From: Stenotrophomonas rhizophila
GTDB taxonomy: Bacteria > Pseudomonadota > Gammaproteobacteria > Xanthomonadales > Xanthomonadaceae
Length of the DNA: 64,000 bases
Assembly: GCF_007667275.1 (NCBI RefSeq)
Contig: NZ_VDQT01000002.1
Coordinates: forward strand, 62,001 to 126,000
Reading direction: 5' to 3'
Shown here: in pieces, positions 47,659-56,086 of the stretch
Numbering within the stretch: position 1 is the first letter of the stretch
How the letters are laid out: the number at the start of each line of letters is the position of its first letter
Notes under the pieces: model-generated
Database searches by the model: none
Told to the model about the DNA's origin: nothing
What the model saw: only the letters and a program-made list of their open reading frames with translations
Translations under genes and position numbers: made by a program

Positions 47659-49339
47659 GTGGATCGCGCTGGACCGGTTGGCCCTGGCCCCGCAGCCCGA
47701 CCGCATCGTCGGCATCGACGCCGAGGGCCGCGGTGTCGACCACGCGGAATTCCGCACCCGGGTGCTGGGCTGGCAACAGGCGTTCGCCGCCGCGCCGGGC
47801 CGCGACTGGGCGCTGTATTTCGACGACACGCTGGCCTTTGCCGCTGCGCTCTTCGGCGCCTGGCATGCGGGAAAACGCGTGTTCCTGGGCGGCGATAGCC
47901 TCCCGGCCACCCTCGACGGGCTGGGCCCTCGCGTGGCCGGGTTCGCCGGTGACGTACCCGCCCGCTATGCCCCGTTGCAGCCCCTCGACGCCGCGCCTCC
48001 GGACACCGTGCTGGCGGCGCTGGACGAGGATGCGCTGGAACTGGTGGTGTTCACCTCCGGCAGCACCGGCGCGCCCAGCGCGATCAGCAAGCGCATGCGC
48101 CAGCTGACCCGCGAGGTCGATGCGCTGCAGGCCGCCTTCGGCGAACAGCTCGACGGCGCGCAGGTCCACGGCACCGTCTCGCACCAGCACATCTACGGCC
48201 TGCTGTTCCGCGTGCTGTGGCCGTTGGCCGCGGGCCGTGCGATCCAGCCGCGCCGCTTCTTCCACGAAGACCTGGTCAGCGCGCTGGCACGGCAGCCGTC
48301 GGTGCTGGTCGCCACCCCGGCCCATCTCAAGCGCCTGCCGGAACAGCTGGACTGGTCGTCGTTGGACGGCCGCCTGCGCGCGGTGTTTTCCTCCGGCGGC
48401 CCGCTGCCCAGCGAGGCCGCACTGCAGGCGCGCGCGCTGCTCGGCGTGGCGCCCACCGAAGTGTTCGGCAGCAGCGAGACCGGCGGCATCGCCTGGCGCC
48501 GCTGGAGCGCGGAGCAGCCGCAGTGGCATCCTCTGCCCGGCGTGTCCTGGCGCATCGAGGACGGTTGCCTGTCGGTAGCGTCGCCGCACCTGGCCGATGC
48601 GGCGTGGTGGCAGACCCAGGACCGCGTGGAGGCCGATGCCGGGCGCAGTTTCCGCCTGCTCGGGCGGGCCGACCGGATCGTCAAGATCGAAGAGCGCCGA
48701 GTGTCGCTCGATGCACTGGAACAGCACCTGCGCGCGCACCCGCAGGTGCAGGACGTGCGCGTGCTGGTGCTGCCCGGGGCGCGCGAACAGCTGGCCGCCG
48801 TGGTGGTGCCGCAGGCTGCTGGCGTGGCGCAGTGGACAGACGCGCAGCGACGCCAGCAGGCGCAGGCGCTGGGCGCGCACCTGGCGCAGAGCCATGACGC
48901 GGTGACCCGGCCGCGACGCTGGCGCTTCATCGAGGAGCTGCCGTACAACGCACAGGGCAAGGTCACCGCGTCGTCGCTCGAAGCGCTGTTCCGGCCGCTG
49001 CTGCCGGTGGCGCAGTGGCAGCAGCGCGATGCGGACGCCGCGCAGCTGCTGCTGCCGCTGGACCCGGAGCTGGTCGCCTTCGACGGGCACTTCCCGCAGG
49101 CGAAGATCCTGCCGGGTGTGGTCCAGCTGGACTGGGCCATCCACTTCGCGCGCGAAGTGTTCAGCATGCCGCCGCGCTTCGAGCGGATGGATGCCCTGAA
49201 ATTCCAGCATGTGGCACGTCCGGGCGACCGGCTGCAGCTGACCCTGGGCTGGGACGCGCTCAAATCGGTGCTGAGCTTCCGCTATGTGTCCGACCATGGC
49301 GTGCATGCCAGCGGCCGGGTGGTGTTCGGCGATGCATGA
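47651..49339 (+). CDS. acyl-AMP ligase fused to a hot-dog dehydratase domain
   Basis: 562 residues. Residues 1-450 form an ANL adenylating enzyme: P-loop VFTSGSTGAPSAISKR near 135, GSSETGG, and a C-terminal lid. Residues about 455-562 form a FabZ/ApeI-like hot-dog domain with His480 in FDGHFPQAKILPG, which could dehydrate a 3-hydroxyacyl intermediate. In E. coli-type aryl-polyene clusters the two activities are separate proteins. The ligase half probably activates 3-hydroxybenzoate for the ACP, as XanA2 does in Xanthomonas. Confidence 0.82.
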   Translation: MAEWIALDRLALAPQPDRIVGIDAEGRGVDHAEFRTRVLGWQQAFAAAPGRDWALYFDDTLAFAAALFGAWHAGKRVFLGGDSLPATLDGLGPRVAGFAGDVPARYAPLQPLDAAPPDTVLAALDEDALELVVFTSGSTGAPSAISKRMRQLTREVDALQAAFGEQLDGAQVHGTVSHQHIYGLLFRVLWPLAAGRAIQPRRFFHEDLVSALARQPSVLVATPAHLKRLPEQLDWSSLDGRLRAVFSSGGPLPSEAALQARALLGVAPTEVFGSSETGGIAWRRWSAEQPQWHPLPGVSWRIEDGCLSVASPHLADAAWWQTQDRVEADAGRSFRLLGRADRIVKIEERRVSLDALEQHLRAHPQVQDVRVLVLPGAREQLAAVVVPQAAGVAQWTDAQRRQQAQALGAHLAQSHDAVTRPRRWRFIEELPYNAQGKVTASSLEALFRPLLPVAQWQQRDADAAQLLLPLDPELVAFDGHFPQAKILPGVVQLDWAIHFAREVFSMPPRFERMDALKFQHVARPGDRLQLTLGWDALKSVLSFRYVSDHGVHASGRVVFGDA

Positions 49340-50108
49340 GCCGTCTTCCGCGCCGTCGCTGTCCACGCTGGTGGTGATTCCGGTCTACGACCACGAACAG
49401 GCCATCGGCGCGGTGGTGCAGGGCGTGCGTGCCAGTGGACTGCCCTGCCTGCTGGTGGATGACGGTTCGCACCTGGCCTGCGCGCAGGTACTGCAGGCCC
49501 TGGCGCAGGCGCACCCGGACCAGGTCGCGTTGCTGCGCCTGGACGTGAACCAGGGCAAGGGCGGCGCCATGCTGGCCGGGTTCGCCGAAGCGGCACGGCG
49601 CGGGTACTCGCACGTGCTGCAGATCGATGCCGATGGCCAGCACGATCCCGGCGACATCCCGCGCTTCCAGGCGCTGGCGACGCAGCATCCGCAGGCGGTG
49701 ATCTGCGGCATTCCGGCCTACGACGAGAGCGTGCCCAAGGCGCGCCTGTACGGCCGTTACGCCACCCACATCTGGGTCTGGATCAACACCCTGTCGCTGC
49801 GGATCCGCGATTCGATGTGCGGCTTCCGCCTGTATCCGCTGGCCCCGGTCACCCGCCTGGTCGGCGAAGAAACCATCGGCCGGCGCATGGATTTCGACAG
49901 CGAGATCCTGGTGCGGCTGTTCTGGCGCGACGTGGCGGTGATCAGCGTGCCCACCCGGGTTACCTATCCCAGCGACGGCGTGTCGCACTTCGATGTGTGG
50001 CGCGACAACGTGCGCATCAGCCGCATGCACACCCGGCTGTTCTTCGGCATGCTGCGGCGCGCGCCGCGCCTGCTGTGGCGCCGCGTAGCAGGAACCGCGG
50101 CGGCATGA
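49332..50108 (+). CDS. family 2 glycosyltransferase of the pigment cluster
   Basis: 258 residues, GT-A fold. Seen: VVIPVYDHEQAIGAV, LVDDGS, NQGKGGAML, the metal site QIDADGQHDPGDIP, and DSMCGFRLYP. Likely adds a sugar to the lipid anchor or to an intermediate of the pigment. Overlaps the ligase gene by 8 bases and the next by 4 (ATGA). Confidence 0.85.
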   Translation: MHEPSSAPSLSTLVVIPVYDHEQAIGAVVQGVRASGLPCLLVDDGSHLACAQVLQALAQAHPDQVALLRLDVNQGKGGAMLAGFAEAARRGYSHVLQIDADGQHDPGDIPRFQALATQHPQAVICGIPAYDESVPKARLYGRYATHIWVWINTLSLRIRDSMCGFRLYPLAPVTRLVGEETIGRRMDFDSEILVRLFWRDVAVISVPTRVTYPSDGVSHFDVWRDNVRISRMHTRLFFGMLRRAPRLLWRRVAGTAAA

Positions 50109-51052
50109 ACGCACCGGCACCGGCCAACGCCCCGCACTGGGCCGACCTGGGTGAGACCACCTCGGCCGCCGGGGTGCTGTTCCTGTGCTGGGTACACCGC
50201 TGGTTCGGACGCTGGCCGTTCCGCCTGTGCGTATACCCGGTGGTGCTGTGCCATTGGTTGAGCAACAGCGTGGCGCGCCGCGCCTCGCTGCAGTACCTGG
50301 AGCGGCTGCAGGCGCACACCGGCGTGCTCGGCGGTACGCCGGGGCGCTTGACCAGCCTGAAACACTTCGCGCTGTTCGCCGACACGCTGCTGGACAAGCT
50401 GCTCGGCCTGGGCGGGCGCTACCCGCCCGAGCGCATCCAGCTGCAGCGCGACCTGATGCTGGAAAAGATCGCACGCCGCGAAGGCGGGCTGATCCTCACC
50501 GCGCACATCGGCTGCCTGGAGCTGTGCCAGGTGCTGGCCGAGCAGGTGCCCGGCTTCCACATCACCGTGCTGGTGCACACCGCCCACGCGCAGCGCTTCA
50601 ACCGGCTGATGCAACGGCTGGACCCGCTGGCCTCGGTGGAGCTGATGCAGGTCACCGACATGGGCCCGGCCACCGCCGTGGAACTGCAGCGGCGGGTGCA
50701 GGCGGGCGGCTTCGTGGCCATCGTCGGCGACCGCGTGCCGCTGCGCGGCGGGCGCACCGTGCCGGCGCCGTTCCTCGGCCACACCGCGCAGTTCCCGATC
50801 GGTGCCTACGTGCTCGCCTCCGCGCTGGCATGCCCGGTCTACACCATGGCCTGCCTGCATGAGGGCAAGGGCTACCGCGTGCGCTTCGAGCACTTCAGCG
50901 ACCGCATCATCCTGCCGCGCGGCTCGCGCGATGCGGCGCTGACCGCGCAGGCCGAACATTTCGCCCGGTGGCTGGAACAGCAGGTCACCGAAGCCCCCTT
51001 GGACTGGTTCAACTTCTTCCCCTTCTGGGATCAGGCATCTCATGGCACGTAA
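50105..51052 (+). CDS. LpxL/HtrB-like acyltransferase of the pigment cluster
   Basis: 315 residues with one N-terminal hydrophobic stretch. Contains His134-x4-Glu139 in LTAHIGCLELCQ, the active-site motif of lipid A secondary acyltransferases, and GDRVPLRGGRTVPAPFLG. With the PlsC-like enzyme it gives the cluster two acyltransferases, suited to attaching the polyene and a fatty acid to a lipid carrier. The real substrate is inferred. Confidence 0.82.
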   Translation: MNAPAPANAPHWADLGETTSAAGVLFLCWVHRWFGRWPFRLCVYPVVLCHWLSNSVARRASLQYLERLQAHTGVLGGTPGRLTSLKHFALFADTLLDKLLGLGGRYPPERIQLQRDLMLEKIARREGGLILTAHIGCLELCQVLAEQVPGFHITVLVHTAHAQRFNRLMQRLDPLASVELMQVTDMGPATAVELQRRVQAGGFVAIVGDRVPLRGGRTVPAPFLGHTAQFPIGAYVLASALACPVYTMACLHEGKGYRVRFEHFSDRIILPRGSRDAALTAQAEHFARWLEQQVTEAPLDWFNFFPFWDQASHGT

Positions 51053-52604
51053 TGCAGGCTCCACCCCGGCCCGGACGCTCCGCTTCGGCGATGCGCCGCT
51101 GACCATTGAAGACGTGGTCGCGCTGTCGCAGCGCCACGCCTACGCCGTGGTCAGCGACGACCCGGCATTCACCGCGCGCATCCAGCGCGGCGCCGATTTC
51201 CTCGATCGCCTGCTGCGCGAAGACGGGGTGATCTACGGCGTGACCACCGGCTATGGTGACTCGTGCACGGTCAACATTCCGCCGGCGCTGGTAGCCGAAC
51301 TGCCGCACCACCTGTTCACCTACCACGGCTGTGGCCTGGGCCGCTTCCTGGACGAACAGGAAACCCGCGCGGTGATCGCCGCGCGCCTGGCCTCGCTGGT
51401 GCGCGGCATGTCCGGGGTCAGCCATCCGCTGCTGCAGGGCCTGGCCACGCTGCTGCGCCACGACGTGCTGCCGTTGATTCCGGCCGAAGGTTCGGTCGGC
51501 GCCAGTGGCGACCTCACTCCGCTGTCCTACGTGGCCGCCGTGCTGTGTGGCGAACGCGAAGTGATGTACCAGGGGGCACGCCGCCCGGCCGCCGAAGTGC
51601 TGGCCGAGATAGGCATGGCGCCGCTGCGGCTGCGGCCCAAGGAAGGCCTGGCGATCATGAACGGCACCGCGGTGATGACCGCGCTGGCCTGCCTGGCCTA
51701 CGACCGCGCTGACTATCTCACCAAGCTCGCCACGCGCCTGACCGCGTTCAACGTGCTGGCCAGCGACGGCAATGCGCACCACTTCGACGAGATGCTGTTC
51801 GCGGCCAAGCCGCACCCGGGCCAGATGCAGATCGCCGCGCGCCTGCGCGAGGACCTGCACAGCGACCGCCCGCCGCGCAACGAACAGCGCCTGCAGGACC
51901 GCTACTCGCTGCGCTGCGCCCCGCACGTGATCGGCGTGGTCCAGGATGCGCTGCCGTTCCTGCGCCAGTTCATCGAAACCGAACTCAACAGCGCCAACGA
52001 CAACCCGCTGATCGACGCCGACGGCGAACGCATCCTGCACGGCGGCCACTTCTATGGTGGCCACATCGCGTTCGCGATGGATGCGCTGAAGAACACCATC
52101 GCCAACCTGGCCGACCTGCTCGACCGCCAGCTGGCGCTGGTGGTGGATGCACGCTTCAACCACGGCCTGCCGGCCAACCTGTCGGCCTCCACCGGTGAGC
52201 GTGCGCCGATCAACCACGGCCTGAAGGCGCTGCAGATCAGCGTCTCGGCGTGGACCGCCGAAGCGCTCAAGCAGACCATGCCGGCCTCGGTGTTCTCGCG
52301 TTCCACCGAATGCCACAACCAGGACAAGGTCAGCATGGGCACCATCGCCGCGCGCGACTGCCTGCGCGTGATCGAGCTGACCGAACAGGTGGTGGCCGGC
52401 ATGCTGATCGCCGCGCGCCAGGGCGTGGCGCTGCGCGAACGCGTCGGCATGAACGCCACCCTGCACGGCGACCTGGCCGCCATGTACCAGGACCTGTGCG
52501 GACGCATCGCGCTGGTCGAGGAGGATCGCGCACTGGATGGCGAGCTGCGCGGGCTGCTCGACGATATCCGTGGCCAGCGCTGGAGCCTGTATGACCGCCC
52601 CTGA
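51042..52604 (+). CDS. aromatic amino-acid/histidine ammonia-lyase-like enzyme
   Basis: 520 residues. The MIO cofactor triad Ala154-Ser155-Gly156 lies in VGASGDLTPLSY, and the catalytic Tyr in IYGVTTGYGDS. QDRYSLRC and the N/D-rich SANDNPLID are also typical. It removes ammonia from His or an aromatic amino acid. Such genes are common in aryl-polyene clusters; a cinnamate-type product could serve as an alternative starter beside XanB2 product (inference). Overlaps its neighbours on both sides. Confidence 0.88.
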   Translation: MARNAGSTPARTLRFGDAPLTIEDVVALSQRHAYAVVSDDPAFTARIQRGADFLDRLLREDGVIYGVTTGYGDSCTVNIPPALVAELPHHLFTYHGCGLGRFLDEQETRAVIAARLASLVRGMSGVSHPLLQGLATLLRHDVLPLIPAEGSVGASGDLTPLSYVAAVLCGEREVMYQGARRPAAEVLAEIGMAPLRLRPKEGLAIMNGTAVMTALACLAYDRADYLTKLATRLTAFNVLASDGNAHHFDEMLFAAKPHPGQMQIAARLREDLHSDRPPRNEQRLQDRYSLRCAPHVIGVVQDALPFLRQFIETELNSANDNPLIDADGERILHGGHFYGGHIAFAMDALKNTIANLADLLDRQLALVVDARFNHGLPANLSASTGERAPINHGLKALQISVSAWTAEALKQTMPASVFSRSTECHNQDKVSMGTIAARDCLRVIELTEQVVAGMLIAARQGVALRERVGMNATLHGDLAAMYQDLCGRIALVEEDRALDGELRGLLDDIRGQRWSLYDRP

Positions 52605-53013
52605 CCTGAGCCTGGAGGTCGCGCTGTCGCCGACCTTCCACGACTGCGACCCGATGCACGTGGTCTGGCACGGCAACTACTTCAAGTACTTCGAAGTGGC
52701 GCGCTGCGCGCTGCTGCAGCGCTACGACTACGACTACCCGCAGATGCGCGATTCCGGCTACATCTGGCCGGTGGTCGATGCGCGCGTGAAGTACATCCGT
52801 CCGCTGCTGTACGGCCAGGCGCTGCGCGTGCGCGCCACCATCACCGAGTGGGAAAACCGCTTGAAGATCGCCTACGAGATCCTCGACGCGGGCAGCGGCA
52901 AGGTGCTCACTCGCGCCCACACCATCCAGGTCGCGGTCGACGCGGCCACCAACGAAATGCTGTACCTGTGCCCCTCGGTACTGTGGGAACGGCTGGGAGT
53001 AGACGCGCCATGA
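52591..53013 (+). CDS. 4-hydroxybenzoyl-CoA-type thioesterase (hot-dog fold)
   Basis: 140 residues. DCDPMHVVWHGNYFKYFEVAR carries the His/Asp pattern typical of single hot-dog thioesterases (YbgC type). It probably releases the polyene or hydrolyses wrongly loaded acyl thioesters. Starts at the Met near the end of the ammonia-lyase gene, overlapping by 14 bases. Confidence 0.85.
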   Translation: MTAPDLSLEVALSPTFHDCDPMHVVWHGNYFKYFEVARCALLQRYDYDYPQMRDSGYIWPVVDARVKYIRPLLYGQALRVRATITEWENRLKIAYEILDAGSGKVLTRAHTIQVAVDAATNEMLYLCPSVLWERLGVDAP

Positions 53014-53636
53014 ACCGATTCCTGCGCACGCTGGGCGTGCTGATGCTGCTGTTCGTGGCCGTGCCCGCGTTTTCCGCCCCAACGGCGGACGTGGACCTGG
53101 TCAAGCAGCGCGTGGCCAAGGTCAACGTGCTGCGCGGCGAGTTCAGCCAGGACAAGCAGGTGGCCGGGTTCAAGAACCCGCTGCGCTCGCAGGGCCGCTT
53201 CGTGCTGGCCCAGGACCGTGGCGTGATCTGGACCACGCTCAAGCCCTTCCCGTCCGAAGTGGTGGTCACCCGCGACCGCATCCTCAGCCGCCAGCGCGAC
53301 GGCAGCAGCCGGGTCGAGCTCGACGGCCGCCAGCAGCCGGCGATGCGCTCGGTCAACGCGATCATGTTCGCGCTGATGAGCGGCGATGCGCAGGCGCTGT
53401 CGGCGCAGTTCACCGTCAAGGTCGACGCACTGCCCGACAACGGCTGGCGCATGCACCTCACCCCGCGCTCGCCGATGCTGGCCAAGGTGTTCAGCGCGCT
53501 GGAACTGAGCGGTGACCGCTACGTGCGCGAGGTGCAGATCACCGAAGCCAACCAGGACGTCACCCGCATCCACTTCGCCGCCCTGAGCGAAACCCCGGCG
53601 CAGCTCAGCGCCGACGAGGGCCGCCGGTTTGAATGA
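53010..53636 (+). CDS. LolA-like periplasmic lipoprotein-carrier protein
   Basis: 208 residues. Signal peptide ending VPAFSAPT, then the LolA-like barrel: LRGEFSQDKQVAGFKNPLRSQGRFVLAQDRGVIW. It probably shuttles the lipidated pigment across the periplasm to the outer membrane, next to the MMPL exporter that follows. Start overlaps the previous stop (ATGA). Confidence 0.85.
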   Translation: MNRFLRTLGVLMLLFVAVPAFSAPTADVDLVKQRVAKVNVLRGEFSQDKQVAGFKNPLRSQGRFVLAQDRGVIWTTLKPFPSEVVVTRDRILSRQRDGSSRVELDGRQQPAMRSVNAIMFALMSGDAQALSAQFTVKVDALPDNGWRMHLTPRSPMLAKVFSALELSGDRYVREVQITEANQDVTRIHFAALSETPAQLSADEGRRFE

Positions 53637-56043
53637 GTCGTTGAACTCGGCCTGGCGCGAGAACGGGCGGTTGCAGCGCGCCTGGCGCTGGCTGGCGGTG
53701 GCCTGGCTGCTGGTGCTGGTCGGGCTGGGCCTGCAGCAGTGGCAGCTGTGGTCGACCGAAGCGCGGATCGACACCGACATCCTCGCGCTGCTGCCACAGG
53801 ACGCGCACGATCGCCTGCTGTCCGACGTCACCCGGCGCATCGCCGACGCGAATTCGCGTCAGGTCGTGGTGCTGCTCGGCAGCACCGACGCTGCCCAGAC
53901 CAAAGCCGCAGAAGCCGCCTTCCGCGCCACCATCACCCCACCAGATACCACCGTAGAGCGGGGCTCTGCCCCGCTGCACGCACACCCGGACCGCCCGGCG
54001 GCGCAGAGCCCCGCGCTACAGGAAAGCGGCTCGATCGAAGGCTGGTTCGACCAGGCGCGCGCCTTCTACGCGCCCTACCGCGATCGCCTGCTGACCGACC
54101 AGCAGCGCCAGCGCCTGCAGCAGGACTCCCCGGAAAGCCTTTCCGAATCCGCGCTCGCCGCGCTGTACGGCCCGATGGGCGCCCCGCGCCTCACCGACTG
54201 GCGCCAGGACCCGCTGTCGCTGTGGCCGCAGTGGTGGCAGGAACGCGCCCTCGGCTCCGGCCTGCGCATGGGCGACGACGGCCTGCTCGAAGCCGATGGC
54301 AAGCACTGGTCGGTGATCCAGTACGAAACCACCGGCTCGGCGTTCCAGCTCGATGGCGAACGCCACGTCGACCTGCTGCTCGATGCCGCCACCGCCGCCG
54401 CCACGAAACATGCGCCGGGGCTGGAAGTGCTGCGCGCGGGCGTGCCGCTGCATGCCGAGGCCGCCGCCGTGCAGGCCAACCGGGAAATCAACACCATCGG
54501 CTGGGGATCGCTGGCGGCCGTGCTGCTGCTGGTCTGGCTGGCGTTCCGCTCGCTGCGCCCGATCCTGCTGGTGGCCGCCTCGCTGCTGATCGGTTGCGGG
54601 GTCGCGCTCGCGGTCACCGTGCTGGTGTTCGGCAAGGTCCACGTGCTCACCCTGGTGTTCGGCGCATCGCTGGTCGGCGTGGCCGAGGACTACGGCATCC
54701 ACTGGTTCGCGTCGCGCCAGGCCGAACCGGCCGACCGCCGGTGGAAACTGCTGCGGCACCTGCTGCCCGGCCTGTGGCTGGCGCTGCTGACCAGCGCGCT
54801 GGCGTACCTCGCGCTGGGCCTGGCCCCGTTCCCGGGCCTGCGCCAGATGGCGCTGTTCTCGGTAGTCGGCCTGGCCGCCGCGTTCCTGACCGTGATCTTC
54901 TGGTTCCCCTGGCTGGACGGCGGCGAAATCCGCAGCACGCGTTTCGCGCGCTGGCTGGGCGCCACCCTGGAGCGCTGGCCGCGCCTGCAGGGACGCCGCC
55001 CGGTCGGGTTGTTCCTGGGCGTGGTGGTGGTGCTGTCGGCGGCAGGCATCTGGCGGCTGCAGGCCGATGACAACCTGCGCAGCCTGCAGTCCTCGCCGAT
55101 GGCGCTGATCAACCAGCAGATCCGCATCAGCCAGATGCTGGGCATGCCCAGTCCGGCGCAGTTCTACCTGGTGCAGGGCGACAACGCCGAACAGGTGCTG
55201 GAACGCGAGGAAGCGCTGATCGCGCGCCTGCGCGTGCTGTCGGCGGACAAGCAGATCGGCGGCTACCGCGCCATCAGCGACTGGCTGCCGTCGGTGCAGC
55301 GCCAGCGCGCCGATGCCGCGCTGACCGCGCGCGTCGAGCCGCAGGTACTGGCCGCCGTGGGCGAGGCCGTGGGCGAACCGCTGCAGCGCCCGGACTACGC
55401 CGCGCAGGACCTGCAGGCCGAGGCCTTCCTCGCGTCCCCGGCGGCCATGCCGTTCCGCCACCTGTGGCTGGGCGAAGTAGGGCAGGGCGTGGCCTCGGTG
55501 GTGATGGTCGACGACCTCTCGCGCGCCGATGCGCTGACCCTGCTGGAAGCGCAGGCCAAGGGTATCGAGGGCGTGCGCTGGGTCGACCGCACCGCCGATT
55601 TCTCCGCGCTGCTCAAGCATTACCGCAAGCTGATGAGCGCCCTGCTGCTGGTCGGCATCGTGCTGGTGTTCGCGGTGCTGTACTGGCGCTACCGCGCGCA
55701 GGCATGGCGGGTGTTCGCCCCCACGCTGGCGGCCGGCGCGCTCACCCTGGGCCTGCTTGGCCTGTTCGGGCAGCCGCTGCAGCTGTTCAACGTACTGGCG
55801 CTGATGCTGCTGCTGGGCATGGGCATCGACTACGGCATCTTCCTGATCGAACACCGGGGCGATGCCAGCGCCTGGTTGGCGGTGTGCGTGGGCGCGGCCA
55901 GTACCTGGCTCTCGTTCGGCCTGCTGGGCCTGTCGGCCACGCCGGCGCTGCGCGCGTTCGGCCTCACCCTGCTGTTCGGCATCGGCCTGGTCTGGCTGAT
56001 CTCGCCCCTGTTCCGTCCACCGCCCCACGACGCACCGCACTGA
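53629..56043 (+). CDS. MMPL/RND-family pigment exporter, with in-frame repeat insertion
   Basis: 804 residues, two halves of one-plus-five membrane helices with periplasmic domains, as in MMPL exporters. Conserved TM4-type motifs are FGASLVGVAEDYGIHWF and LLLGMGIDYGIFLIEHRG, whose Asp residues lie in the proton path. It is the xanthomonadin-exporter homologue, probably extracting the pigment lipid from the inner membrane. A pair of inverted GTAG repeats (53953-54019) is translated in frame as residues 109-131, giving the unusual stretch VERGSAPLHAHPDRPAAQ in the first periplasmic domain. Confidence 0.85.
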   Translation: MNESLNSAWRENGRLQRAWRWLAVAWLLVLVGLGLQQWQLWSTEARIDTDILALLPQDAHDRLLSDVTRRIADANSRQVVVLLGSTDAAQTKAAEAAFRATITPPDTTVERGSAPLHAHPDRPAAQSPALQESGSIEGWFDQARAFYAPYRDRLLTDQQRQRLQQDSPESLSESALAALYGPMGAPRLTDWRQDPLSLWPQWWQERALGSGLRMGDDGLLEADGKHWSVIQYETTGSAFQLDGERHVDLLLDAATAAATKHAPGLEVLRAGVPLHAEAAAVQANREINTIGWGSLAAVLLLVWLAFRSLRPILLVAASLLIGCGVALAVTVLVFGKVHVLTLVFGASLVGVAEDYGIHWFASRQAEPADRRWKLLRHLLPGLWLALLTSALAYLALGLAPFPGLRQMALFSVVGLAAAFLTVIFWFPWLDGGEIRSTRFARWLGATLERWPRLQGRRPVGLFLGVVVVLSAAGIWRLQADDNLRSLQSSPMALINQQIRISQMLGMPSPAQFYLVQGDNAEQVLEREEALIARLRVLSADKQIGGYRAISDWLPSVQRQRADAALTARVEPQVLAAVGEAVGEPLQRPDYAAQDLQAEAFLASPAAMPFRHLWLGEVGQGVASVVMVDDLSRADALTLLEAQAKGIEGVRWVDRTADFSALLKHYRKLMSALLLVGIVLVFAVLYWRYRAQAWRVFAPTLAAGALTLGLLGLFGQPLQLFNVLALMLLLGMGIDYGIFLIEHRGDASAWLAVCVGAASTWLSFGLLGLSATPALRAFGLTLLFGIGLVWLISPLFRPPPHDAPH
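53953..54019. repeat. inverted GTAG-type repeat pair inside the exporter gene
   Basis: GTAGAGCGGGGCTCTGCCCCGC from 53953 and GCAGAGCCCCGCGCTAC ending 54019, 67 bases end to end. The GTAG is split between codons, so its TAG is not in frame and no stop arises. The same unit class is seen at 31647-31721. Confidence 0.85.
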
Positions 56044-56086
56044 GCGACCGCGCCGACCCCACTTTCCCTTGATCAAGGATGTATCG

